51,080 nt of DNA from Pseudomonadota bacterium (GTDB taxonomy: Bacteria; Pseudomonadota; Gammaproteobacteria; Acidiferrobacterales; Acidiferrobacteraceae): assembly GCA_021794275.1 (NCBI GenBank), contig JAJYRD010000037.1, positions 1 through 51,080 of the forward strand, written 5' to 3'. Under the pieces are notes generated by a model. The model was not told the origin of the DNA. It made no database searches and saw nothing but the letters and a program-made list of their open reading frames with translations. Below are positions 17,948 through 26,028 of the stretch, piece after piece (the first letter of the stretch is position 1; the number at the start of each line of letters is the position of its first letter). The position numbers and the translations under genes are program-made.

Positions 17948-18570
17948 CAGGCGCCCTCGCGCTCGCCTTTCAGGATCTCCACGAGACGCACGGCCTCGCG
18001 TTCCATATCGACGAGCAGCGTATTGACCCGCGAACGCAGATACCGGTAGAAGATCAGGCTTGGTATGGCGATACCAAGACCCGTCGCCGTGGTCGTCAGC
18101 GCCTGGGCTATCCCGGTCGCAAGTACCGCCGGATTCCCGACGCCGGCCTCCCCAAGCCCCGAGAACATGCGTATCATTCCAAGCACCGTCCCGAGCAGCC
18201 CGAGAAAAGGCGCGACCGCGGCAATCGTTCCCAGCGCGTCTAGATAGCGATCGAGCTCGGAGGCGACATGCCGTCCAGCATCTTCGATCGCCTCACGCAC
18301 GACCGACCGCGAATGGCGCCGATTCACGAGACCCACCGCGAGCACCTGCCCCAACGCCGAACCCTCCTCCAGAGTCTTCAGCTGCTCAGGGCTTACGTCC
18401 CCGCGCATACCCCATTCACGGGCCGCTGCCGCAGCGGCGGGCGGCGCAACCCGGCTGCGGCGCAAGGCCACGAGACGTTCACCAATGATCGCGACCGCCA
18501 ACACGGAACACAGCAACAGCGGCCACATGACAAAGCCGCCCGCCTTTATGAGATCCAGCACTGCACCCAT
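17947..18570 (-). CDS. exbB: MotA/TolQ/ExbB proton channel family protein
   Basis: A 207-residue ExbB/TolQ-type protein forming the proton channel with ExbD. Hydrophobic segments lie at about residues 10-30 (GGFVMWPLLLCSVLAVAI), 108-135 (LGTIAAVAPFLGLLGTVLGMI) and 150-175, giving three spans. The conserved GLLGTVLGMIRMF motif and the following ATGIAQALTTTATGLGIAIP are typical of the family. It starts 21 bases after lolD and abuts exbD. ExbB is favoured over TolQ by the absence of tolA, tolB and pal genes. Confidence 0.93.
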   Translation of the reverse strand: MGAVLDLIKAGGFVMWPLLLCSVLAVAIIGERLVALRRSRVAPPAAAAAAREWGMRGDVSPEQLKTLEEGSALGQVLAVGLVNRRHSRSVVREAIEDAGRHVASELDRYLDALGTIAAVAPFLGLLGTVLGMIRMFSGLGEAGVGNPAVLATGIAQALTTTATGLGIAIPSLIFYRYLRSRVNTLLVDMEREAVRLVEILKGEREGA

Positions 18571-18591
18571 CCTTCTCTGATCAACACTACT

Positions 18592-19305
18592 CTAGCAAGG
18601 CCTCTCCGACCTGGGAAGCATGGCCGCATCCGCAAGCGACAGGCAGCCGTCGGCTATGACACCCACGCGCCCTAGGGACCGCGCCAGCTCATGGTCGTGC
18701 GTCACGAGCACGAGACTTGTCCCGAGCGACGCATTCAGGTCGCGCAAAAGCGCGAAGACGTCGGCGGCATTGCGCGTATCGAGGTTACCCGTCGGCTCGT
18801 CGGCCAACACACAGCGCGGCTCATGGACCACCGCCCGGGCGATGGCGACGCGTTGACGTTCCCCTCCCGAGAGCTCAGCAGGTTTGTGCGCAACACGATC
18901 GCCAAGCCCCACGCGCTTTAGCATCTCGTGCGCCCGCTTGCTCGCGGCCCTCGGTGACTCGCGCCTGATCAAAAGCGGCATGGCGACGTTTTCGAGTGCC
19001 GTGAACTCGTGCAGGAGATGGTGGAACTGATAGACGAACCCCAGGGCCCGATTGCGCACCCGCCCTCGTTCGGCCTCGTTCAGCCGCCCCATCTCGCGTC
19101 CGTCCACGAAGACCTTCCCCGCGCTCGGCCGATCGAGCCCCGCCAGGATATGGAGCAGCGTGCTCTTGCCCGCCCCCGAGGCCCCGACGATGGCAAGCGT
19201 GTCAGCGGGCTTCACAATGAGATCGATGTGACGCAGGACGTCGACCGACAAGACATCCTCGGTGAAGGTCTTGGCCACCCCCTCGGCGCGGATCACGTCA
19301 TTCAT
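18592..19305 (-). CDS. lolD: Lipoprotein-releasing ABC transporter ATPase LolD
   Basis: ATPase that powers release of outer-membrane-destined lipoproteins from the inner membrane to LolA; 237 residues. It has Walker A GASGAGKST, the Q-loop region VYQFHHLLHEFTALENV (typical of the LolD/MacB subgroup), signature LSGGERQRVAIARA and Walker B VLADEPTGNLD. The ATG at 19305 (MNDVIRAEG) is used because it overlaps the permease stop by four bases; the longer frame is not conserved-looking. It pairs with the single permease gene upstream. Confidence 0.94.
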   Translation of the reverse strand: MNDVIRAEGVAKTFTEDVLSVDVLRHIDLIVKPADTLAIVGASGAGKSTLLHILAGLDRPSAGKVFVDGREMGRLNEAERGRVRNRALGFVYQFHHLLHEFTALENVAMPLLIRRESPRAASKRAHEMLKRVGLGDRVAHKPAELSGGERQRVAIARAVVHEPRCVLADEPTGNLDTRNAADVFALLRDLNASLGTSLVLVTHDHELARSLGRVGVIADGCLSLADAAMLPRSERPC

Positions 19306-20549
19306 TCGTAGCGCAACGCCTCGGCGGGTTGGGTCTTGGCTGCCCGCCACGCGGGGTACAGGGTCGCAAGAAAGCTCATCAGGAAGGAAGCGACGGCGAC
19401 GTGCAACACGTCCTGCCATCGCAGATGCGAGGGCAGCTCGCTTATGTAATAGACATTGGCCGATAGAAAGTGCGTATGGAAGACATGCTCTATGAATGGC
19501 ACGATCGTGGTCACATTCAAGGACAAGACGACACCTGCAACCACTCCAAGCAAGGTCCCGAAAATCCCGATCAAAGTGCCCTGCACGAGAAAGATGACGA
19601 GCACACTTGCAGGACTCGCCCCGAGCGTCCGCAAAATGGCGATGTCCGCACGCTTGTCGGTGACGACCATCACCAGGGTCGCTACGATATTGAAGGCGGC
19701 CACCGCCACGATCAGCAGCAAGATCACGAACATCACGGTCTTCTCGATCTTAAGCGCCCGAAAGAAGTTCGCGTGCTCTTGGCTCCAGTCGCGCACTTGG
19801 TCATAGCTCGGCAGTTTCGTACGCAAGACCCGCCGCACATGGGGCGCCCGGTCGATATTCGCAAGCTTCAGGCGCACACCGCTCACGTCCGAGCCCATCC
19901 GATACAGTGCCTGGGCGTCCTTCATGTCGATCAAGGCAAGGCCGGCGTCATATTCGTACATCCCGACATCGAATATCCCGACCACCTTGAAGCTCCTCAA
20001 TCGCGGCAGGAAACCCGCTGGCGTCACCATGCCACCCGGCGCCACCAGCAGGACCCGCGAACCCACTGTGGCACCGAGACGCCAAGCGAGATAACGGCCG
20101 AGTACGATGCCAAAGCGCCCAGGACGCAGACTCGTCAAGCGCCCTTGCACGATATGGGCCGCGATGTCCGATACCGCCTTCTCCTTTTCTGGAACCACCC
20201 CCCGAACCAAGGCCCCGCTCGAATAGCGCCCGTGCACGAGCAAGGCCTCGCCGCGCACATAGGGGGCCGCCGCAAGCACGCCCTTTTCCTTGATCGCGAC
20301 ACGCTCGGCGCTCCGCCAATGGGCCATGTGGTGTTGCGGACCGCTGATGGTCACATCCGAGATCACGCCGAGTATCCGGTCGCGCAAGGTTCTCTGGAAC
20401 CCGTTCATCACCGACAAAACCGTGATGAGCGCCATGACACCAAGCGCGATGCCCACAAGCGAGGTCACGGATATGAAGGAGATAAAATGGTTGCGTCGAC
20501 GCGCGCGCATGTACCGCAGTCCGACGAAAAGCTCGAAAAATCGCATCAT
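19302..20549 (-). CDS. Lipoprotein-releasing system permease LolC/LolE
   Basis: A 415-residue permease of the LolCE family (MacB-like fold). It has an N-terminal transmembrane segment (HFISFISVTSLVGIALGVMALITVLSVMNGF), a large periplasmic domain (about residues 50-265), then three C-terminal helices (starting VMFVILLLIVAVAAFNIVATLVM). Motifs LVMVVTDKRADIAILRTLGAS and YPAWRAAKTQPAEALRYE are characteristic. Only one permease gene is present beside lolD, so the complex may be a homodimer, as in LolDF organisms, or a second permease lies elsewhere. LolC versus LolE cannot be decided, so no symbol is given. Confidence 0.9.
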   Translation of the reverse strand: MMRFFELFVGLRYMRARRRNHFISFISVTSLVGIALGVMALITVLSVMNGFQRTLRDRILGVISDVTISGPQHHMAHWRSAERVAIKEKGVLAAAPYVRGEALLVHGRYSSGALVRGVVPEKEKAVSDIAAHIVQGRLTSLRPGRFGIVLGRYLAWRLGATVGSRVLLVAPGGMVTPAGFLPRLRSFKVVGIFDVGMYEYDAGLALIDMKDAQALYRMGSDVSGVRLKLANIDRAPHVRRVLRTKLPSYDQVRDWSQEHANFFRALKIEKTVMFVILLLIVAVAAFNIVATLVMVVTDKRADIAILRTLGASPASVLVIFLVQGTLIGIFGTLLGVVAGVVLSLNVTTIVPFIEHVFHTHFLSANVYYISELPSHLRWQDVLHVAVASFLMSFLATLYPAWRAAKTQPAEALRYE

Positions 20550-20989
20550 GCGCGCGTTGGGCGGTCCGTTGCGAGCGCCACGGCAAGCCGCGCGAGGCTC
20601 GCCTTCAATGCCGGGTCATCGACCGTCTCGGCGAGCGACCCGAAACAGCGCGCCCCAAGCTCTGACCGCAACGGGACCGCCTGCTTCATGGCGGCGTTCG
20701 GCAGCAGCTGGCGTCCCATACGACGGGTGACGATCTCGCGAAGATCAGCCAAGCCCGGCTCCGCCCGCAGGCGCGTGAGCAGATCGGGGCCCTCTTGTCT
20801 GAGTCTGGCCGCGGCCGCTGAACCCGGGACCATGAGGAACAAGCGCCCGCGGCAGTAGAAAAGCACCTCCACAGTCACGAGCCCATCCGGCCGGCACCGC
20901 TCCCAAGCCGCTTGCAGGCTCGGACCGAGCGCGAGATCCACAGGCGGCTTCGGGAGCGAATGATCGAGAATCCGAGCGATGGCTTGCAT
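20546..20989 (-). CDS. DUF721 (DciA-like) domain protein
   Basis: A 147-residue protein whose centre fits the DUF721/DciA pattern, especially LFLMVPGSAAAARLRQEGPDLLTRL, where the family has a hydrophobic strand followed by a helix with LR.....LL..L. DciA proteins load the replicative helicase in bacteria lacking DnaC, but not every DUF721 member has been shown to do so. It overlaps the lol permease start by four bases and is the first gene of the leftward envelope operon, divergent from yggS. Confidence is moderate because the family is weakly conserved. Confidence 0.6.
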   Translation of the reverse strand: MQAIARILDHSLPKPPVDLALGPSLQAAWERCRPDGLVTVEVLFYCRGRLFLMVPGSAAAARLRQEGPDLLTRLRAEPGLADLREIVTRRMGRQLLPNAAMKQAVPLRSELGARCFGSLAETVDDPALKASLARLAVALATDRPTRA

Positions 20990-21017
20990 GGCGGGAGTAT
21001 GCCAGAGCGGCCGCGCT

Positions 21018-21045
21018 TTGGATATGCGCCCACACCCGCTAGACT
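21018..21045 (+). promoter_or_regulatory. Candidate promoter giving a leaderless yggS transcript
   Basis: TTGGAT (21018-21023) and TAGACT (21040-21045) are spaced by 16 bases. Initiation seven bases after the -10 element would fall on the A of the yggS ATG at 21052. There is no ribosome binding site before that ATG, which agrees with leaderless translation. Confidence 0.35.
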
Positions 21046-21051
21046 GCCGCC

Positions 21052-21768
21052 ATGGACGAGACCTGCGAACGATACGCCCACGTCGTCGCCCGCGTGGAGG
21101 ACGCGGCGCGCGCGAGCGGCCGGGAACCCGCAGCGGTGCGACTGGTCGCGGTTTCCAAGTTTCATCCGTCGTCGGCGCTTGCCCGTCTCGCAGGCTGCGG
21201 TCAACGGGATTTCGGTGAAAGCCGCGCCCAGGAGGGCGGCGCCAAGATAGCGGCCCTGCCCGACCCCGCGATCGAGTGGCACTTCCTAGGCCCCCTGCAG
21301 CGCAATAAGGCGCGGCTCATCGCAGGGCGCTTCCAGTGGCTGCACTCGCTCGAGAGCCTACAGGCTGCCGACACCTTGTCGCGACATCTCACCACGTCGA
21401 ACGCCCGCCTGCGCGTCCTGATCGAGGTCAACATCACCGGCGACCCGCGCAAGCACGGTGTCGCACCGGCCGATCTTTTCCCCTTTCTCGAGGCCTATAC
21501 CTCGCGTCCCCGGATCGGTCTGGATCTCGTCGGCCTCATGACCATGGCTCCGCACGCCGCCTCGGAGGGCGCCGTGCGCGCGGCCTTCGCGCATCTGCGT
21601 GAACTTGCCTGCAAGAGCCGCCAAGCCTTCGGCCTGCCGGGTTTCGATGAGCTCTCGATGGGCATGAGCGACGATTATCACTGGGCGATCGCGGAGGGCG
21701 CCACCATTGTCCGTATTGGCCGCGCACTCTTTGGCGAGCGCGGACCGGCCACCGCTCATACCCCGTAA
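21052..21768 (+). CDS. yggS: YggS family pyridoxal phosphate homeostasis protein
   Basis: PLP-binding protein (PLPHP) that buffers free pyridoxal phosphate; 238 residues, normal. The PLP-lysine lies in LVAVSKFHP (about residues 31-39). Other conserved blocks are FGESRAQEG, IEWHFLGPLQRNK, LIEVNITGDPRKHG and the C-terminal LSMGMSDDYHWAIAEGATIVRIGRALFG, given here as landmarks of the TIM-barrel. No ribosome binding site precedes the ATG. The gene's stop overlaps the end of the convergent EamA transporter gene. Confidence 0.93.
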   Translation: MDETCERYAHVVARVEDAARASGREPAAVRLVAVSKFHPSSALARLAGCGQRDFGESRAQEGGAKIAALPDPAIEWHFLGPLQRNKARLIAGRFQWLHSLESLQAADTLSRHLTTSNARLRVLIEVNITGDPRKHGVAPADLFPFLEAYTSRPRIGLDLVGLMTMAPHAASEGAVRAAFAHLRELACKSRQAFGLPGFDELSMGMSDDYHWAIAEGATIVRIGRALFGERGPATAHTP

Positions 21769-22604
21769 ACCGCCACCAGGGTCGCCCCCACCGCTACTGC
21801 GAGTGCGCCCCCCAGGGCGTGCGCACTCAGTACGCCATGCAGCAGGATGTGTTGGGAAAACGCCGCCGTCACCACCTCAAAGAGCAACAGTACTGACGAC
21901 AGGCGCACGGGCAGTTCCGTGACCCCGTACTGCACGAGGAAGGTGATGGCAAAAATCGCGAATCCGCCCCCGATAATCGCGATCAGCACCGGCAGCGCGT
22001 GCGTCTGCGGGAGGCCAGGCGCGGTGAAACCGAGTGCCAGAAACCCGACCGCCACCACCCCCACGAAGGTCGCCAAGAGCTTCGTCTCCAATGCCAGGGC
22101 CGGATAGGCCCGCAACAGCACATTGGCCAAGGCGAACGCCCCTCCCGATAAGAGTGCCAAGGCGTCGTAAGCGTTCAGCGCGACGTTCGCCTGCCGCCAG
22201 AGGAGCCCCAGGACCCCAAGTAGCGCACAGCCGATCCCGGCGAGCACGGGCGCGGTGAGGCGCTCCCCCAGGGCCACGCGTGCCGCGAGCACCGACCACA
22301 CCGGAGAGAGATAGAACAGCAGGGTGACGCGCAGGATGTTGTCATGCAGCACTGCCACGACGAAACCGATATTGGTGATGCCCCCCAGGACCGCTAGGGC
22401 GAGCCATACACCGCGCGGCCCGTGCGCGCTTCGCCGCGCGCGAAAGACAAGCAGGCTTGCCGCCGCCGCGCCGCCATACATGAGAAGTGCGAGCCAGAGT
22501 CCGGAAAGGCCGGCGCCGTTCAAGGCCCGCAAAGGATACCAGAGGACGCCCCATGCGCCCGCGCCAAGCAAAAGCGCGGCACTTGCCAAGACCGCCCTCT
22601 TGGT
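21756..22604 (-). CDS. EamA-type drug/metabolite transporter (DMT)
   Basis: A 282-residue integral membrane protein with ten predicted helices arranged as two EamA repeats. Helices begin near VLASAALLLGAGAWGVLWYP and end near ALGGALAVAVGATLVAVYGV. The substrate is unknown; relatives export amino acids, nucleosides or metabolites. The GTG at 22604 is preferred: GGAG lies nine bases upstream, and a GTG 33 bases further out would overlap the dapC promoter. The gene is divergent from dapC and converges on yggS. Confidence 0.85.
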   Translation of the reverse strand, partial: TKRAVLASAALLLGAGAWGVLWYPLRALNGAGLSGLWLALLMYGGAAAASLLVFRARRSAHGPRGVWLALAVLGGITNIGFVVAVLHDNILRVTLLFYLSPVWSVLAARVALGERLTAPVLAGIGCALLGVLGLLWRQANVALNAYDALALLSGGAFALANVLLRAYPALALETKLLATFVGVVAVGFLALGFTAPGLPQTHALPVLIAIIGGGFAIFAITFLVQYGVTELPVRLSSVLLLFEVVTAAFSQHILLHGVLSAHALGGALAVAVGATLVAVYGV

Positions 22605-22628
22605 CACCGCTCCCGGCTCCCGTATAAT
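22600..22628 (+). promoter_or_regulatory. Sigma-70 promoter of dapC
   Basis: TTGGTC (22600-22605) lies 17 bases before a perfect consensus TATAAT (22623-22628). The transcript would start near 22635 and carry a leader of about 22 nt before the ATG at 22657. It overlaps the 5' end of the divergent transporter gene, so the two may interfere. It is the best-looking promoter in the window. Confidence 0.65.
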
Positions 22629-22656
22629 CCACCGCACTTATGCGCCCGCATCGCCC

Positions 22657-23913
22657 ATGAATCCCAGTCTCGGACTGCTCCACCCCTACCCGTTTCAGCG
22701 CCTTGCGGCTTTGACTGCCGGCCTCGAGGTCCCTGTGCTTACACGCATTAATATGGCGATAGGGGAACCACGTCACCCCGCACCGGCTGCGATCACGGCA
22801 GAGCTTACAGGCGCCCTCGACGGCTTGTCGACCTACCCGTCGACACGTGGCACGGATGCACTGCGCGAATCCATCGCGGCGTGGTTCACGCGCCGTTTCG
22901 GGCTGCCTCCGGGGGCTGTCGACCCCAAGCGCCACGTGCTGCCGACTTCGGGGAGCCGCGAGGCGCTCTATTCGGTCATTCAGGCCTGCGTCGACCGCCG
23001 AGCCGAACGTCCGGTGGTCGTCATGCCCAATCCCTTTTATCAAATCTACGAAGGCGCGGCGATCTTGGCTGGGGCCGAACCCTATTATGTGAACATGGAC
23101 GCCGCGCGTGGCTTTCGCATGGACCTCTCGAGCATCCCGCGCCCTATCCTCGAACGCACCCAGGCCCTCATCACCTGCAGCCCTGGGAATCCGACCGGAC
23201 AGGTCATGGGCCGCTCCGAGTATGGTGAGCTCCTGGATCTCGCCCACCGCCATGATTTTCTGATCGTAGCCGACGAATGCTACTCGGAGATCTACTTGGA
23301 CGAGGACTCGCCGCCCGAGGGTATCCTGGCATGCGCGCATGCCCACGGGGTCCACGACTTCGCGCACTGCGTGGCGGTGCACAGCCTCTCGAAGCGCTCC
23401 AACGTCCCAGGCCTGCGCTTTGGTTTCCTGGGCGGCGAGGCGGACTTCATGGCGGGGCTGCTCACCCTGCGTACCTATCTCGGGTCGGCTCCCTCGCAGC
23501 CTGCCCAGATCGCCGCCGTCGCGGCACTTGCCGACGAAACACACGTCCGCGAGAACCGCCGTCTATATCGCGAAAAATTCGCCGACGTGATCGCTATCTT
23601 AAGAGACGTCCTGCCGGTTTCGAGGCCCCACGGTGGCTTCTATCTATGGGTCCGCACCCCCATCGACGACGAGGCCTTCGTCGCCGGGCTCTATACGAGC
23701 CAAAACGTGCTGGCCTTGCCGGGCTCCTATCTCTCCCGACCGAGCGGCGGGAGCGACCCCGGGGCCGGCTACATCCGCTTGGCCCTCGTCGGGCCCCATG
23801 CCGAATGCCTGGAAGGTGCGCGGCGCCTCAGATCCTATGTCGAATCATCAGTTCGCGCGGGAAACCCCGACATTCATGCGGGGGGTCCCGTAGGGACTCC
23901 CCCGCGGTCATAG
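22657..23913 (+). CDS. dapC: Succinyldiaminopimelate transaminase
   Basis: PLP-dependent class I aminotransferase of lysine/peptidoglycan-precursor synthesis: N-succinyl-2-amino-6-oxopimelate to N-succinyl-LL-DAP (EC 2.6.1.17). Features: MNPSLGLLHPYPFQRL at the N-terminus as in the proteobacterial DapC family, SCSPGNPTG-like loop (CSPGNPTGQ), VADECYSEIY, and the PLP lysine in HSLSKRSNVPGLRFGF. The 418-residue frame includes about 17 residues (from GNPDIHAGG) encoded by the left end of the inserted tnpB element. Joining 23859 to 25192 restores a 401-residue protein ending in RA followed by TAA. dapD and dapE follow, which supports the assignment. Confidence 0.93.
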   Translation: MNPSLGLLHPYPFQRLAALTAGLEVPVLTRINMAIGEPRHPAPAAITAELTGALDGLSTYPSTRGTDALRESIAAWFTRRFGLPPGAVDPKRHVLPTSGSREALYSVIQACVDRRAERPVVVMPNPFYQIYEGAAILAGAEPYYVNMDAARGFRMDLSSIPRPILERTQALITCSPGNPTGQVMGRSEYGELLDLAHRHDFLIVADECYSEIYLDEDSPPEGILACAHAHGVHDFAHCVAVHSLSKRSNVPGLRFGFLGGEADFMAGLLTLRTYLGSAPSQPAQIAAVAALADETHVRENRRLYREKFADVIAILRDVLPVSRPHGGFYLWVRTPIDDEAFVAGLYTSQNVLALPGSYLSRPSGGSDPGAGYIRLALVGPHAECLEGARRLRSYVESSVRAGNPDIHAGGPVGTPPRS

Positions 23914-23977
23914 CTTCTTGCTCCCGCTCCTCCTCGGTTGGGGTATTATCTTTAGGCAGGCTACATACACTGTGTAA

Positions 23978-25111
23978 ATGGACATCAAGCGCGCCCATCG
24001 CTTTCGCTTCACCCCTACTCCCGAGCAACGGGAGATATCGGCGCGCACCTTCGGCTGCACGCGCTTTGTCTACAACCACATGTTGCGCCTGCGCTCCGAC
24101 GCCTGGATGAATGAGCATAAGGGCGTGGGCTATCACGCGACCTCCGCGCTCCTGACGCAGTTAAAGAAAGAACCGGACCGCTTGTGGTTGAATGAAGTCT
24201 CAAGCGTCCCGCTCCAACAGTCCTTGCGCCATCTCCAGACGGCCTTCAGCCATTTCTTCGCGAAGAGGTCCCAGTATCCGGCCTTCAAATCCACATGGGA
24301 TAGACAGTCAGCCGAGTACACGACCAGCGCCTTTACGTGGGACCGGAGCGCCCTGACGCTCGCGAAGAGGGCCGACCCTTTGGCTATTGTCTGGTCTCGA
24401 ACACTCCCGCAGGCGGCCAAGATCACGACCGTTACTGTCTCCAAAGACGTGGCTGGCCGGTACTTCATCTCGCTCTTATGCGATGATTCCGTGGGCCCAA
24501 AGCGCAAGATTGCCACCAAGGTGGGAATCGACTTGGGACTCCACCATTTTGCCATTCTATCCACCGGAGAAAAGGTGAAGGCCCCTAAAGTGTTCCGTAG
24601 ATATGAAGCGCGTCTTGGGATGCTCCAAAGACGCGCCGCCAAAAAACAGAAAGGGTCGGCCAACAGGGCCAAGGCACGGCTCAAGGTGGCCCGCATCCAG
24701 GTGCGCATAGCGGATACGCGTTCCAATTTTCTCCACCCGCTCGCAAGTCGGATCGTTCGCGAGAACCAAGGGATCGCCGTGGAGGGCCTTGCTGTCTGTA
24801 ACATGAAGAAAAACCGCAGCCTCCCCAAACCCCTCTCCGAGGCGGGATGGGGCGAGTTCCTGCGCCAGCTGGAATACAAGGCGGCATGGCATGGCGCTAC
24901 CCTGATTGGCGGGGATCGCGGGTACCCGAGCAGTAAACGGTGCCACGACTGTGGACATGCCGTGTCCGCGTTGCCGCCTGATGTCCGCGCATGGGTCTGC
25001 CCTGAGTGTGGGGCAACCCACGACTGTGACATAAACGCAGCGCGCAACATTTTAACCGCCGGACTGGCGGGGCTTGCCTGTGGAGAGACTGTAAGTCCTG
25101 TGTCGCCGTAA
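23978..25111 (+). CDS. tnpB: TnpB RNA-guided endonuclease (IS1341-type)
   Basis: A 377-residue TnpB, distinct in sequence from the copy at 10.1-11.5 kb. The RuvC triad is complete: GIDLGLHHFAI (Asp), VEGLAV (Glu) and CDINAARNIL (Asp), with a zinc finger CHDCGH...CPECGA before the last motif. The N-terminal RAHRFRFTPTPEQ is typical. The size is the compact TnpB norm (about 370-410), and the frame is intact, so nuclease activity is plausible. The gene has its own weak upstream region (23914-23977) with GGTATTATC-like sequence. In this element TnpB would help retain the insertion by cutting alleles lacking it. Confidence 0.92.
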   Translation: MDIKRAHRFRFTPTPEQREISARTFGCTRFVYNHMLRLRSDAWMNEHKGVGYHATSALLTQLKKEPDRLWLNEVSSVPLQQSLRHLQTAFSHFFAKRSQYPAFKSTWDRQSAEYTTSAFTWDRSALTLAKRADPLAIVWSRTLPQAAKITTVTVSKDVAGRYFISLLCDDSVGPKRKIATKVGIDLGLHHFAILSTGEKVKAPKVFRRYEARLGMLQRRAAKKQKGSANRAKARLKVARIQVRIADTRSNFLHPLASRIVRENQGIAVEGLAVCNMKKNRSLPKPLSEAGWGEFLRQLEYKAAWHGATLIGGDRGYPSSKRCHDCGHAVSALPPDVRAWVCPECGATHDCDINAARNILTAGLAGLACGETVSPVSP

Positions 25112-25191
25112 AGCTGCATGGGCACGTCTCCGTGAAGCAGGAACCGAAGCCGCGAGGCCAGGAACCCCTTTCCTTTGGGGGGGGATGTCAA
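25080..25191 (+). ncRNA. Predicted TnpB guide RNA scaffold (omega/reRNA) at element right end
   Basis: The region downstream of tnpB to the GATGTCAA terminus carries the right-end hairpin. By analogy with characterised TnpB systems, the RNA would continue past 25191 and use flanking DNA as guide: TAACGAGGAATCACGATGAC (25192-25211), which spans the dapC stop, the dapD ribosome binding site and the dapD ATG. The 5' limit is approximate. Confidence 0.45.
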
Positions 25192-25206
25192 TAACGAGGA
25201 ATCACG

Positions 25207-26025
25207 ATGACACGTCAATCGCTCATTGAAGCGGCTTATGAAGATCGGGCGAACATCACCCCGCGCAGCGTCGACACCGGGGTTAAGGAGGCGGTGCAGA
25301 GCGTCATCGAGGATCTCGATCGTGGCATCCTGCGGGTCGCCGAACCCACGGACGCCGGCTGGAAGGTCAACGAATGGGTCAAAAAGGCGGTCTTACTGTC
25401 CTTTCGGATCGAGGACAACGCGCTCGTCAAGGGTGGCGACGCGCTCTATTACGACAAAGTCCCTTCGAAATTCGCGGCCTATGATTCCCGTATGTTTCGC
25501 GAAGGGGGTTTCCGGGTCGTACCGCCGGCCGCCGTGCGGCGCGGTGCCTACATAGGGCCGCAGACCGTGCTCATGCCCTCCTACGTCAACATCGGCGCCT
25601 ATGTCGATAGTGGCACCATGGTGGACACCTGGGCCACAGTCGGCTCGTGCGCGCAGATCGGCAAAAACGTCCATCTAAGCGGAGGTGTTGGCATAGGCGG
25701 CGTCCTCGAGCCCTTGCAGGCGGCCCCAACGATCATAGAAGACGACTGCTTCATAGGCGCGCGCTCGGAGATCGTGGAGGGCGTGATCGTCGAACGCGGC
25801 AGCGTAGTCTCCATGGGGGTCTTCATCGGACAGAGCACCAAGATCCTGAACCGCGAGACCGGCGAAATCCTCTACGGACGAGTGCCAGCGGGCTCGGTCG
25901 TGGTATCGGGCTCCCTCCCCGCCCGGGACGGGAGCCATAGCCTCTACTGCGCGGTGATCGTCAAGCGCGTGGACGCCAAGACCCGGGCCAAGGTCGGGAT
26001 CAACGCCCTGCTGCGCGACATCTAG
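25207..26025 (+). CDS. dapD: 2,3,4,5-tetrahydropyridine-2,6-dicarboxylate N-succinyltransferase
   Basis: Succinyl-CoA-dependent enzyme of the lysine/DAP pathway (EC 2.3.1.117), product used by DapC; 272 residues, as in E. coli (274). The N-terminal helical domain is followed by a left-handed beta-helix of hexapeptide repeats ([19 protein letters not shown], then [12 protein letters not shown] and the trailing insert [14 protein letters not shown]). GAGGA (25196-25200) is a good ribosome binding site just outside the inserted tnpB element, so translation signals survived the insertion. Transcription from the dapC promoter must now cross 1.3 kb of element DNA. Confidence 0.96.
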   Translation: MTRQSLIEAAYEDRANITPRSVDTGVKEAVQSVIEDLDRGILRVAEPTDAGWKVNEWVKKAVLLSFRIEDNALVKGGDALYYDKVPSKFAAYDSRMFREGGFRVVPPAAVRRGAYIGPQTVLMPSYVNIGAYVDSGTMVDTWATVGSCAQIGKNVHLSGGVGIGGVLEPLQAAPTIIEDDCFIGARSEIVEGVIVERGSVVSMGVFIGQSTKILNRETGEILYGRVPAGSVVVSGSLPARDGSHSLYCAVIVKRVDAKTRAKVGINALLRDI

Positions 26026-26028
26026 CCG

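Larger units (their letters stand above)
23860..25191 (+). mobile_element. tnpB-only IS200/IS605 (IS1341-type) element at the dapC/dapD junction
   Basis: About 1332 bases. The left end follows the host flank CGCGCG and has the hairpin CCCCG...CGGGG (23865-23882). The right end is a CCCC/GGGG hairpin (25164-25182) and terminates in GATGTCAA at 25191, identical to the terminus of the complete element at 10-12 kb. There is no tnpA, so movement would need a transposase in trans. Removing 23860-25191 joins the last dapC codon exactly to a TAA stop followed by the dapD ribosome binding site, which defines the boundaries unusually well. Confidence 0.75.

Noticed and set aside
22324..22656. Longer 5' extension of the dapC frame
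   Set aside because: It lies antisense to the EamA transporter and upstream of a consensus promoter; the ATG at 22657 begins the conserved DapC N-terminus.
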